Shown here: one piece after another, positions 42,109 through 50,362 of the stretch
Layout of the letters: each line of letters begins with the position of its first letter
Position numbering within the stretch: the stretch's first letter is position 1
Assembly: GCA_050946195.1 (NCBI GenBank)
Contig: JBMNUI010000002.1
Location: 1-64,000 of the forward strand
DNA from: UMGS1002 sp050946195
Lineage (GTDB): Bacteria > Bacillota > Clostridia > Oscillospirales > CAG-272
Length of the DNA: 64,000 bases
Direction of reading: 5' to 3'
Made by a program: the position numbers and the translations under genes
Notes under the pieces: model-generated
What the model was told of the DNA's origin: nothing
Database searches by the model: none
The model's input: the letters and a program-made list of their open reading frames with translations, nothing else

Positions 42109-42137
42109 TTGTAAAGTATATAATTATATGATATAAT
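42109..42137 (+). promoter_or_regulatory. Promoter for dnaA
   Basis: TTGTAA (42109-42114), 17-nt spacer, TATAAT (42132-42137) in very AT-rich DNA, about 105 nt before the start. No clear DnaA-box cluster lies upstream, so autoregulation may act through the boxes downstream. Confidence 0.65.
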
Positions 42138-42241
42138 ATATATGTTTTTAAGGAAGCAGGATTCGATTTTGATTCCCTGCTTTTTGATAATAGAAACCAG
42201 TAAAAAACAGGACAGATTCAGCAAAAACAAGGAGACCTCAA

Positions 42242-43651
42242 ATGCCCTATACCGAAGACCTGCTGAAAATCTGGCAGCGGGTTATCGACAATTTCGGGGA
42301 TTCGATGCCGCGCGCCACCATTGAAAATATGTTCTACGACATCGTCGTCGAATCCTTTGACGGCAAGGTCGCGGTATTGTCGGTGCATTCCGAATACAGG
42401 CACTCCCTGATAGTAAAAAAATATCTTGAAAAAATCAGAAGCCTTATTTCCGAGCAGGTCGGCAGACAGATTTCCCTTGTTTTCAAATACAGCGGCTCAA
42501 GCAAATATTACATCGACCAGTTAAAACTTGAATACAACCTCCCTGACGGCGAGCCGGCAGTCAGAATCGACCCGCCAAAGGCAAATTCCGGGGAGAACAA
42601 AGAAGAGCTCACCCGGCCGGTTTCAACCCTTCCTCCCTGCAACCAGGAGTATACCTTCAGCAATTTTATAGTCGGCAACTCTAATAAATTTGCCCACGCC
42701 GCCTGCGTGGCGGTGGCCGAGCGACCGGCAACCGATTACAACCCCCTATTTATCTACGGGCAGAGCGGGCTTGGAAAAACACACCTGCTTTACGCCATTA
42801 CCAACGAGCTGATAAAAAAGAAGCCCGATATCAACATAATTTATACCAAAAGCGAGGATTTTACGAATTATCTTGTCGAATGTCTGAAAGACCGTGCGAT
42901 GGAACGGTTCCGTCAGAAGTTCCGCAACTGCGACGTGCTGCTCATCGACGACATTCAATTCATCGCCGGAAAGGACTCGACACAGGAGGAATTCTTCCAT
43001 ACCTTCAACGCCCTGTATGAGGAGCACAAGCAGATAATCCTCACCTCAGACCGGCCTCCTTCAGACATAAAAACCCTCGAATATCGGTTAAAGACCCGAT
43101 TTGAGTGGGGGCTTATAGCCGACATACAGCCCCCCGAGTTTGAGCTCCGCCTGGCCATTATAAAAAAGAAGTCCGAACAGGCCGGAATCAAAATCCCCGA
43201 TGATGTCTGCGAATTTCTGGCCGAAAACCTGCGCACAAATATCCGCCAAATAGAGGGCTCGATAAAAAAGCTGCGGGCACTAAGTTTCCTGACCGGAACA
43301 GACATAACAATGGAGATGGCGCGGGGCTGTGTTGCCGAGCTTCTCGGCGGTGCCGAGCCGGTAAGTGTCACGGTAGACAAAATATTTGCCGCGGTCTACA
43401 AAAAATACGGAGTTCCGAAAGAGGACATCCTCAGCTCCCGGCGCACAAAAGAAATAGCATTTGCACGCCATGTCACCTCCTACTTAATCCGGAATATTAC
43501 CGAAATGTCGCTGCCGAATATCGGAAAACTGCTCGGCCGTGACCACTCGACAATCATTTCCTCAATCTACACAATAGAAAAAAAGCTGCGTACCGACAGA
43601 ATTTTTAACATTGAGATTGAACAGATGATAAAAGAAGTAAACGGCCACTGA
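42242..43651 (+). CDS. dnaA: Chromosomal replication initiator DnaA
   Basis: 469 residues. DnaA binds DnaA boxes in oriC and unwinds it with ATP. Domain I is residues 1-90 (LLKIWQRVIDNFGDSMPRAT), a short domain II follows, domain III has Walker A GQSGLGKTHLL near 172-182, Walker B LLIDDIQF, the sensor and the arginine finger region, and domain IV ends with the box-recognition motif RDHSTIISS. AAGGAG precedes the ATG. Followed by a 520-bp intergenic region with many DnaA boxes, so this is the origin. Confidence 0.98.
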   Translation: MPYTEDLLKIWQRVIDNFGDSMPRATIENMFYDIVVESFDGKVAVLSVHSEYRHSLIVKKYLEKIRSLISEQVGRQISLVFKYSGSSKYYIDQLKLEYNLPDGEPAVRIDPPKANSGENKEELTRPVSTLPPCNQEYTFSNFIVGNSNKFAHAACVAVAERPATDYNPLFIYGQSGLGKTHLLYAITNELIKKKPDINIIYTKSEDFTNYLVECLKDRAMERFRQKFRNCDVLLIDDIQFIAGKDSTQEEFFHTFNALYEEHKQIILTSDRPPSDIKTLEYRLKTRFEWGLIADIQPPEFELRLAIIKKKSEQAGIKIPDDVCEFLAENLRTNIRQIEGSIKKLRALSFLTGTDITMEMARGCVAELLGGAEPVSVTVDKIFAAVYKKYGVPKEDILSSRRTKEIAFARHVTSYLIRNITEMSLPNIGKLLGRDHSTIISSIYTIEKKLRTDRIFNIEIEQMIKEVNGH

Positions 43652-44169
43652 TAGGCCCGTGACTTTTCAACAGCTTGTACATAGGAAATCCCGGGTCATA
43701 ATCGTGGCTGAGGATTTCCGGTTGATAAGCCGGTTTTTTATCGGCAGGCAATAATAACTTTTCCTTGTACCATAAGTATTTTTGGTTGTCAACAACACTT
43801 TTCCACAGAGATGTGGAAAACCCTGCTGATAACTCAAAAAATCACACCGGCCACCGGGTTATCAACAACAAAAAAGGCTCATTTATTCCACATCACAAAA
43901 AATTTTGTTTGACCGGACACGGTCTTTCCCAAAAACTCAGGAAAATTTGAGTTTTGCACTTTCATTCAACATCAGGTGTACGGTGCGGTAACTTAAAAAA
44001 ATCTTTATTATCAATACAATCCGTGTTTTCCACATACAAAGGCGCTCTTACTACTGCTTATATAATTATTACTTAATATTTCTTTTAAAAAAGAGAGGCC
44101 GGATGAATTCAGCCGCGTGAACCGGAAAATCTGCCGACTTTCACAAACTACAAAAAGGAGAAGCCACAA
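43652..44169. other. Chromosomal replication origin oriC
   Basis: The 518-bp dnaA-dnaN gap holds about ten DnaA-box-like 9-mers: TTTTCAACA 43664, TTATCAACC (reverse, 43730-43738), TTGTCAACA 43786, TTTTCCACA 43799-43807 and its inverted copy 43812-43820, TTATCAGCA (reverse, 43824), TTATCAACA 43859, TATTCCACA 43884, TTATCAATA 44008 and TTTTCCACA 44026-44034. After the last box come a GC-rich stretch, trinucleotides TTA-CTA-CTG-CTT (44048-44059) and an AT-rich unwinding region to 44095. No ORF with a ribosome-binding site lies here. Confidence 0.92.
43799..43820. repeat. 22-bp perfect inverted repeat of two DnaA boxes
   Basis: TTTTCCACA-GAGA-TGTGGAAAA: two identical boxes face each other 4 bp apart, an arrangement suited to cooperative DnaA binding. 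Confidence 0.9.
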
Positions 44170-45321
44170 ATGAAAGTAGTATTTGACCGAAAACTTCTCT
44201 GTTCAGTTTTCCCGCCGCTTTTGAGTGCGGTGTCGAACAAGTCCACTCTGTCTGCGCTCGAGGGAGTGCTTATTGAGGCATTTGACGAAAACTATTGCAT
44301 ACTCACGACATATGATACAGACAAGGGAATAAGGCTGCGCATCGACGCCAAGGTATTTGCCTCCGGGCGCTACATAGTGAACGCTCAGAGGTTTTTCCAA
44401 GTGGCAAGAGCCATGGACGGCAACGAGATTGAAGTGACGATTGACAACAAACTGACCGCAAAGATTGTAAGCGGCAGGTCATCACATAAAATGCCGGCCT
44501 TAGATGGAGACGATTTCCCTTCTCTCCCCGAAATTGCCCATGAGAGGGGGTTTGTAATCGGGCAGGCGTTGCTGAAAAAAATGATCTCCCAGGTGTCGCA
44601 TGCGATGGGGGTTGACGACACGCGGCCGGTGCTCAACGGCTGCTACATGAAGGTTGAGGATAAAACCATAACTCTGGTTTCCTGCGACAGCTTCAGCCTT
44701 GCCAAAAGGGTGGCCTACACCGAGATACAGAACAAAAACAGCGACAACTCGCCGCTTGAATTTTCGTTTATCGTGCCGGTGCGGACCGTGAACGAGCTTG
44801 TAAAGCTGCTCTCGGACGACGAGGAAGAGTATGCCGAGATATATATGACCAAGAAGAATATTGTCTTTATACTCGGCGGCATCACCTTCTTCTCGCGCCT
44901 GATTGACGGCGAGTATATAGACTACAACAGAATAATAATAAAGAACCATAAAATCACGGCGGTACTGAACCGTGAAGAGTTTATATCGGCCTTGGAGCGC
45001 GCGGCGCTTGTCACCGAGGAGAAGGTTGCCGGGAGCGTCAGGTCACCCGTGAAGCTTGAGTTTTCGGGAAATGTGCTGAAAATCATGGCCAGCTCGTCTA
45101 CCGGGAGCACCTATGACGAGGTGTTGATAAGACATGAGGGCGAGGATATATTGATAGGCTTCAATAATCGATTCCTCATGAACAATGTGCGCGCCTGTAG
45201 CGGCGAGCGCATAAAGCTCTCACTCTCAAGCCCGCTTACCAGCATGAATATTGAGCCCGAAGAAAACCCCGAGGACGGCGAAGAGCTTTTCATGCTGCTG
45301 CCCATACGTATGAAGGAATGA
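44170..45321 (+). CDS. dnaN: DNA polymerase III beta sliding clamp
   Basis: 383 residues forming the ring-shaped processivity clamp. It reads as three repeated clamp domains: MKVVFDRKLLCSVFPPLL, LEGVLIEAFDENYCILTTYD, VSHAMGVDDTRPVLNGCYMK, and the C-terminal FMLLPIRMKE (normally LP[MV]R). AAAAAGGAG precedes the ATG. The stop overlaps recF by 4 nt. Confidence 0.97.
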   Translation: MKVVFDRKLLCSVFPPLLSAVSNKSTLSALEGVLIEAFDENYCILTTYDTDKGIRLRIDAKVFASGRYIVNAQRFFQVARAMDGNEIEVTIDNKLTAKIVSGRSSHKMPALDGDDFPSLPEIAHERGFVIGQALLKKMISQVSHAMGVDDTRPVLNGCYMKVEDKTITLVSCDSFSLAKRVAYTEIQNKNSDNSPLEFSFIVPVRTVNELVKLLSDDEEEYAEIYMTKKNIVFILGGITFFSRLIDGEYIDYNRIIIKNHKITAVLNREEFISALERAALVTEEKVAGSVRSPVKLEFSGNVLKIMASSSTGSTYDEVLIRHEGEDILIGFNNRFLMNNVRACSGERIKLSLSSPLTSMNIEPEENPEDGEELFMLLPIRMKE

Positions 45322-46430
45322 TCTGCCGCAAAGTAAAAATCGAGAATTTCCGTAATATTCTGGCCGCGGAGGTCGGCTTTTGCAAAGGGGTGAACATCCT
45401 TGTCGGGGAGAACGGCGCGGGCAAGACCAATCTTATTGAGGCTGTCTGCCTTGTGTCAATAGGAAAATCCCATCGGGGGGTCGGCGAGAATGAACTGATA
45501 AATTTCTCTGCCTCAAGGAGCCGTATTTCGGTGGATTTTTCGGATTCGGTCCGCACCCAGAATATTTCGGTCTCGCTTGAGAGGGGCAAGCGGCGGCAGG
45601 TGGAGCTGAACAAGGTGAGCATAAACCGGCTCTCGGATATGGTCGGGACCTTTAATACCGTACTTTTCTGTCCCGAGCATCTCTCGATTATCAAGGACGG
45701 ACCGTCGGCACGCCGCAATTACCTTGATGTCGCCATCTCACAACTCCGCCCGCTTTATATCGCGTCGCTTCAGAGGTATAACCATATACTGAAGCAGCGG
45801 AACATGCTCATCAGAAGCGCGAAAGACGACCGGCGCACCTTTGATGAGACGATTGATTTTTGGTCCGAGCAGCTTGCCGCCGAAGCGGCAACAATAGCGT
45901 CAATCCGGGCGGAATATATAAGGCGCGCCGGCGGTTATGTCGCGGCAATTTTCTCGGAGATGACCGGTGACAGAGAGGTCCCCCGACTTAAATATGTAGG
46001 CTCATCAAAGGACGAAGAGGACTTTTATTTTGACCGGGCGGCGGTTAAAAAAAGATACATGGAGCTCCTGACCTCCTCTCACGAGCGCGAAATTGCCGCC
46101 GAATGCACTCTTTGGGGCACCCATAAGGATGACATCGAGGTCACACTCAACGGCCGCCCGGCGCGGATTTACGCCTCACAGGGGCAGCAAAGGTCGCTCT
46201 CGCTGGCGCTCAAGCTCACCGAGGGCGAAATCTGCCGCGAGGCAAGGGGCGAATATCCGGTTTTCCTGCTCGACGACGTGCTCTCGGAGCTCGACGAAGG
46301 CAGGAGAAAATATCTTCTCAGCAATATCGGCAGCCGGCAGGTTATAATAACCACCTGTGAGCCTGCGGCGCTGCAGAGCGCTCAAGTAATACATGTCAAA
46401 AACGGAACTTATGAGGTTATCCGGAACTGA
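45318..46430 (+). CDS. recF: DNA replication and repair ATPase RecF
   Basis: 370 residues of the SMC-like ABC ATPase family. RecF loads RecA at gaps. The P-loop GENGAGKTN is at 30-38, the signature is YASQGQQRSLSLALKL and Walker B FLLDDVLSELD. Starts within the dnaN stop (ATGA) and ends overlapping remB (TGATG), so dnaN-recF-remB are tightly coupled. Confidence 0.96.
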   Translation: MICRKVKIENFRNILAAEVGFCKGVNILVGENGAGKTNLIEAVCLVSIGKSHRGVGENELINFSASRSRISVDFSDSVRTQNISVSLERGKRRQVELNKVSINRLSDMVGTFNTVLFCPEHLSIIKDGPSARRNYLDVAISQLRPLYIASLQRYNHILKQRNMLIRSAKDDRRTFDETIDFWSEQLAAEAATIASIRAEYIRRAGGYVAAIFSEMTGDREVPRLKYVGSSKDEEDFYFDRAAVKKRYMELLTSSHEREIAAECTLWGTHKDDIEVTLNGRPARIYASQGQQRSLSLALKLTEGEICREARGEYPVFLLDDVLSELDEGRRKYLLSNIGSRQVIITTCEPAALQSAQVIHVKNGTYEVIRN

Positions 46431-46681
46431 TGTATCTTCATGTTGGCAATAATATGAATATCAGGGTAAAAGACATCATCGGGATTTTCGACGCCGACAA
46501 CGCCACTCGGTCGGCGCTGACCAAGAAATTTTTAAAGGAGGCCGAGCTGCGCGGTTCGGTTTACTCGGCTGCCGAGGAAATTCCGAAATCCTTTATCCTA
46601 TACAGGACCAAAACAGGCAATATGGTCTGCTTATCACCGCTCTTGGTCTCCTCACTCCTCAAACGTATTAATAAATCGTAA
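46430..46681 (+). CDS. remB: Extracellular matrix regulator RemB-like (DUF370)
   Basis: 83 residues. The pattern MYLHVGNNMNIRVKDIIGIF, KKFLKEAE and IPKSFILYRTKTG is that of the YaaB/RemB family, always between recF and gyrB in Bacillota. RemB affects biofilm matrix genes in B. subtilis. Its ATG overlaps the recF stop, so it relies on coupled translation. Confidence 0.9.
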   Translation: MYLHVGNNMNIRVKDIIGIFDADNATRSALTKKFLKEAELRGSVYSAAEEIPKSFILYRTKTGNMVCLSPLLVSSLLKRINKS

Positions 46682-46740
46682 GGCCAGTGTGCCGACGTTG
46701 AAATAAATCACGTAAGTATTCAAAAGGAACGATAAAAACA

Positions 46741-48759
46741 ATGGATACCTTCGATACCAAAGCCAGATCTTTGCCCGGGGAGGTTGTAGGCAACCCGGAA
46801 AACAGTCAACCTCAGGACGGCAACAATCATTTCCCCGGGGAGAACACATACAATGAAACCCAGATACAGGTGCTTGAAGGACTTGAGGCGGTCAGAAAAC
46901 GGCCGGGAATGTACATCGGCACCACATCAAGCCGGGGACTGCACCACCTCGTGCACGAAATCGTCGACAACTCGATAGACGAGGCACTTGCCGGCTGCTG
47001 CACCGAAATCAGGGCAACCTTAAACCCCGACGGCAGTGTGACTGTCGAGGACAACGGGCGCGGGATACCGTCGGCGATACACCCGACACAGGGGATTCCG
47101 ACTCCCGAGGTGGTCTTTACCAAGCTGCATGCCGGAGGAAAATTCGGCGGCGGCGGGTATAAGATTGCCGGGGGACTGCACGGCGTCGGCGCGTCTGTGG
47201 TAAACGCGCTCTCAGAATGGCTTGAGATCGACAATGTTTACGAAGGCATTCGCTATACCGAGCGCTTTGAGCGCGGAAAGGTAGTCAGGCCTTTTAGGTG
47301 CGAGGGCGAATCTTCCGACAAGCCCCACGGGCTGAAAACCACCTTTAAACCCGACCCGCTGATTTTTGAGGAAACTGTTTTTGATTATGATACTCTCCTC
47401 AACCGTCTGCGCGAGCAGGCCTTTCTTAATGCCGGCGTGCGGCTGATTCTTGTGGATGCCCGCAGCGAAGAGAAAATCGAGACCGAATTTTGCTATGAGG
47501 GCGGTATCAGGAGCTTTGTCTCCTACCTCAACAGCCAGCGGCACAACGAGGTAATCCACAATGACGTTATATACATGTACGGCGAGAAGGACCGAAGCGT
47601 CGTCGAGGTTGCAATCCAGTACAACAACGGCTACAACGAGACGATTCTGACCTTTGCCAACAACATGCACACAATTGAGGGCGGTACTCACGAGACCGGA
47701 TTTAAGTCGGCGCTGACAAAGGTATTAAACGACTATGCGCACAAGACCGGGATGCTCAAGGAAAACGACAAAAACCTCTCGGGCGAGGACGTGCGCGAGG
47801 GAATCTGCGCGATTGTAAGCGTCAAGCTTGAAAACGCGCAGTTTGAGAGCCAGACAAAGGCCAAGCTCGGCAACTCAGAAATCAGAACGCTGGTTGAGAA
47901 CACAGTCAACACCAAGCTCGCCGAATATCTCGAGGAAAATCCGGCCACCGCCAAGGCGATTATTGAAAAAGCGCTGGCCGCCGCACGGGCAAGGGAGGCC
48001 GCGCGGCGCGCCCGCGAACTGACCCGGCGCAAGGGCCTGCTCGAAGGTCTGACCCTGCCCGGCAAACTTGCCGACTGCCAGGAAAAGGATGTAGAGCTGA
48101 CCGAGCTTTATCTGGTCGAGGGAGACTCGGCGGGAGGCTCTGCCAAGAGTGGCAGAAACTCAAGGTTTCAGGCCATCCTGCCGCTGCGCGGAAAGGTGCT
48201 GAATGTCGAAAAAAGCCGGCTCGACAAGGTATACTCAAATCAGTCGCTTATCCCGATAATTCAGGCGCTGGGCTGCAGCATCGGCGAGGAATTCGATATA
48301 AAAAAGCTGAGGTACGGCAAGATAATTATCATGGCCGATGCCGACGTCGACGGTGCCCATATAAGAATACTCCTGCTCACATTCTTCTTCCGCCACATGA
48401 GGCAGCTTATAGAGGAGGGGCGGATTTACCTGGCACAGCCGCCGCTCTACAGGGTCTACAAGCGGTCGGGCAAGGGTCCGGAATACTACGCCTACTCCGA
48501 CGCCGAGCGGGATAAATATATCGAAATGCTGGGCGGCGTCAATGTCGAGGCCGACCGGTACAAGGGACTTGGAGAAATGGACGCCGAACAGCTCTGGGAA
48601 ACTACCATGAACCCCGAGACGCGTACCCTGCTCCGCGTGACTATCGAGGACGCCATAGCCTGCGACGAAATATTGTCGACCTTAATGGGGGACAAGGTTG
48701 AACCCCGGCGTGAATTCATAGAAAAGAACGCCAAATTCGTCGAAAATCTTGACATATAA
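46741..48759 (+). CDS. gyrB: DNA gyrase subunit B
   Basis: 672 residues. The ATPase subunit of gyrase, which supercoils DNA with GyrA. An unusual 35-residue polar N-terminal extension precedes YNETQIQVLEGLEAVRKRPG. The ATP site is YIGTTSSRGLHHLVHEIVDN and GGLHGVGASVVNAL; the TOPRIM domain has LVEGDSAGGSAKSGR and DADVDGAHIR; the end matches RREFIEKNA. AAAGGAA precedes the ATG. Followed after 31 nt by a lipoprotein gene. Confidence 0.97.
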   Translation: MDTFDTKARSLPGEVVGNPENSQPQDGNNHFPGENTYNETQIQVLEGLEAVRKRPGMYIGTTSSRGLHHLVHEIVDNSIDEALAGCCTEIRATLNPDGSVTVEDNGRGIPSAIHPTQGIPTPEVVFTKLHAGGKFGGGGYKIAGGLHGVGASVVNALSEWLEIDNVYEGIRYTERFERGKVVRPFRCEGESSDKPHGLKTTFKPDPLIFEETVFDYDTLLNRLREQAFLNAGVRLILVDARSEEKIETEFCYEGGIRSFVSYLNSQRHNEVIHNDVIYMYGEKDRSVVEVAIQYNNGYNETILTFANNMHTIEGGTHETGFKSALTKVLNDYAHKTGMLKENDKNLSGEDVREGICAIVSVKLENAQFESQTKAKLGNSEIRTLVENTVNTKLAEYLEENPATAKAIIEKALAAARAREAARRARELTRRKGLLEGLTLPGKLADCQEKDVELTELYLVEGDSAGGSAKSGRNSRFQAILPLRGKVLNVEKSRLDKVYSNQSLIPIIQALGCSIGEEFDIKKLRYGKIIIMADADVDGAHIRILLLTFFFRHMRQLIEEGRIYLAQPPLYRVYKRSGKGPEYYAYSDAERDKYIEMLGGVNVEADRYKGLGEMDAEQLWETTMNPETRTLLRVTIEDAIACDEILSTLMGDKVEPRREFIEKNAKFVENLDI

Positions 48760-48790
48760 AACCCGCTGCGGCGGTCTTTGGGGGAAGCCT

Positions 48791-49381
48791 ATGCTTTTTG
48801 TGAGAAAGAAAATAATCATAACTTTGCTGACGGCAGCCATTTTGTTGCTGCTGGTTTCCTGTTCCCGGCCTCCCGAGCTTGAAGAAATATACGATGAGGT
48901 TGTGAGCCTGATTGAAGCATCTTACGAGATAAATGAAATTTATTTCGGTCACGGGCTGCCGACAAGCGACATTGATTCGGGTCTCTCGGGCTACAGCAGG
49001 GTGCGGGAGGACGCGAAATACAGGTCGATTGACCAAATCAAAGCGGCAACCGAGCAGGTGTATTGCAAAGATTACCGCGAAGGTCTGTATGAGGTAGCCT
49101 TCAAAGGTGTATCGAATTTCACGCAAGGGGTCTATGGCGTCGTGAAGGCAAGGTTTATCGAGCATCAAGGCTACCTCTTTCAGGACAGCAACGCCGAGGC
49201 GCTGATTACCGCAAAACGGATTTACGATTATTCCACAATGAAAATTGTCAAACCCTCAAATGCAAAGAACGTAAATATCAGCATAGATTCCCGCCTTGAG
49301 GGCAGCGAGGAGATCCTGAACATCACCCTGTCTTTTGTCTTTGAGAACGGGCGCTGGCTCCTCAATTCCCCGACCTACTGA
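48791..49381 (+). CDS. Hypothetical lipoprotein between gyrB and fruK-like gene
   Basis: 196 residues. A lipoprotein signal ends in LLLLVSC with a basic N-terminus (FVRKK). The mature part has no family I recognise; it is rich in acidic and aromatic residues and ends in a beta-strand-like ILNITLSFVFENGRWLLNSPTY, which resembles the last strands of NTF2-like/DUF domains of lipoproteins. GGGGGAAG precedes the ATG at 48791. It lies inside the gyrase operon, with the next start 1 nt after its stop. Function unknown. Confidence 0.75.
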   Translation: MLFVRKKIIITLLTAAILLLLVSCSRPPELEEIYDEVVSLIEASYEINEIYFGHGLPTSDIDSGLSGYSRVREDAKYRSIDQIKAATEQVYCKDYREGLYEVAFKGVSNFTQGVYGVVKARFIEHQGYLFQDSNAEALITAKRIYDYSTMKIVKPSNAKNVNISIDSRLEGSEEILNITLSFVFENGRWLLNSPTY

Positions 49382-49382
49382 C

Positions 49383-50333
49383 ATGAAAATTGCCATACTC
49401 ACACTGAACCCGGGAGTTGACCGGATTATATATCTTGACACCCCGGCAAGGCTCGGGACCCTCAACCGCGCGGCCCGCAGTATCGTCAGCCAAGGGAGCA
49501 AAGGCGCAAATGTGTCTATCGTGCTGAGAACCCTTGGCGCCGACCCCGATTATTTCAGCTTTACCGGCGGGGCGCTCGGAGAGCTTCTCGAGGGGTTTAC
49601 AAAAAAACACGGGGTGAGGTCGCATTTTGTCAGGACTTCCTGCGGAGTGCGGACAAACACCAAAATTATTGACTCAGACGGCGTTTGCACCGAATTCAAC
49701 GAAGCCGGTGGACCGGTTGCTCCCGAAGAGCTCGAGGCGCTGTTCGGCGAGCTTTTCTCGGACGACTTCGACATAGCAGTTATCAACGGAAGTATTCCAC
49801 AGGGTGTGGAAAAGTGTGTGTATAACCGGATTGTAAGGCAGCTCAATGCAAAAGGGACATTTACGGTGCTCGACGCCGACGGCGAGGCGCTGAGGCACGG
49901 TCTTCTTGCCCGGCCCGCCCTCATCAAGCCCAACCTCCGTGAGCTTGCCGGAATTCTCGGCAAGAGCGAGGCTGAGTTTGATTCCGAAGAACAAGTGTTC
50001 TCGGGCTGCCGGGCACTCCGTGAAAAATACGGCTGCGACATAATCTGCACGCTTGATGTGCGAGGCTCGGTTTTCTGCGGCGACGGGGGCGGGTATTATG
50101 TCGACGCGGCAGAGGTGCCGCTCCGCGGTTTCTCGGGTGCGGGGGATACATACCTTGCCGCCTATCTCTACAAGAGATATATCGCCCGGGATAGCCTTGC
50201 CGCATCTCTTGCCTATGCCACAGCGGCGGCCGGCGCCAAGGTGGCGCTGCCGGGAACCGAGCTGCCAAGTGCAGAGCAGATTGAACAAATCTACAAAGCC
50301 GGCATCAAAGTCAGGCCGGCGGCTGAAAAATAA
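49383..50333 (+). CDS. fruK: PfkB-family sugar kinase, 1-phosphofructokinase / tagatose-6-phosphate kinase type
   Basis: 316 residues. The N-terminal TLNPGVDRIIYLD and the GSKGANVS sequence are those of the FruK/LacC subgroup, and FSGAGDTYLAAYL (near 250) holds the catalytic Asp and anion hole. It phosphorylates a sugar phosphate in glycolysis-type pathways; FruK versus LacC cannot be settled by eye. The start has no ribosome-binding site but follows the lipoprotein stop by 1 nt (TGACATG), indicating coupling. Confidence 0.8.
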   Translation: MKIAILTLNPGVDRIIYLDTPARLGTLNRAARSIVSQGSKGANVSIVLRTLGADPDYFSFTGGALGELLEGFTKKHGVRSHFVRTSCGVRTNTKIIDSDGVCTEFNEAGGPVAPEELEALFGELFSDDFDIAVINGSIPQGVEKCVYNRIVRQLNAKGTFTVLDADGEALRHGLLARPALIKPNLRELAGILGKSEAEFDSEEQVFSGCRALREKYGCDIICTLDVRGSVFCGDGGGYYVDAAEVPLRGFSGAGDTYLAAYLYKRYIARDSLAASLAYATAAAGAKVALPGTELPSAEQIEQIYKAGIKVRPAAEK

Positions 50334-50362
50334 CCAATTACCCGAAAGGCAGTATAAAAGAA

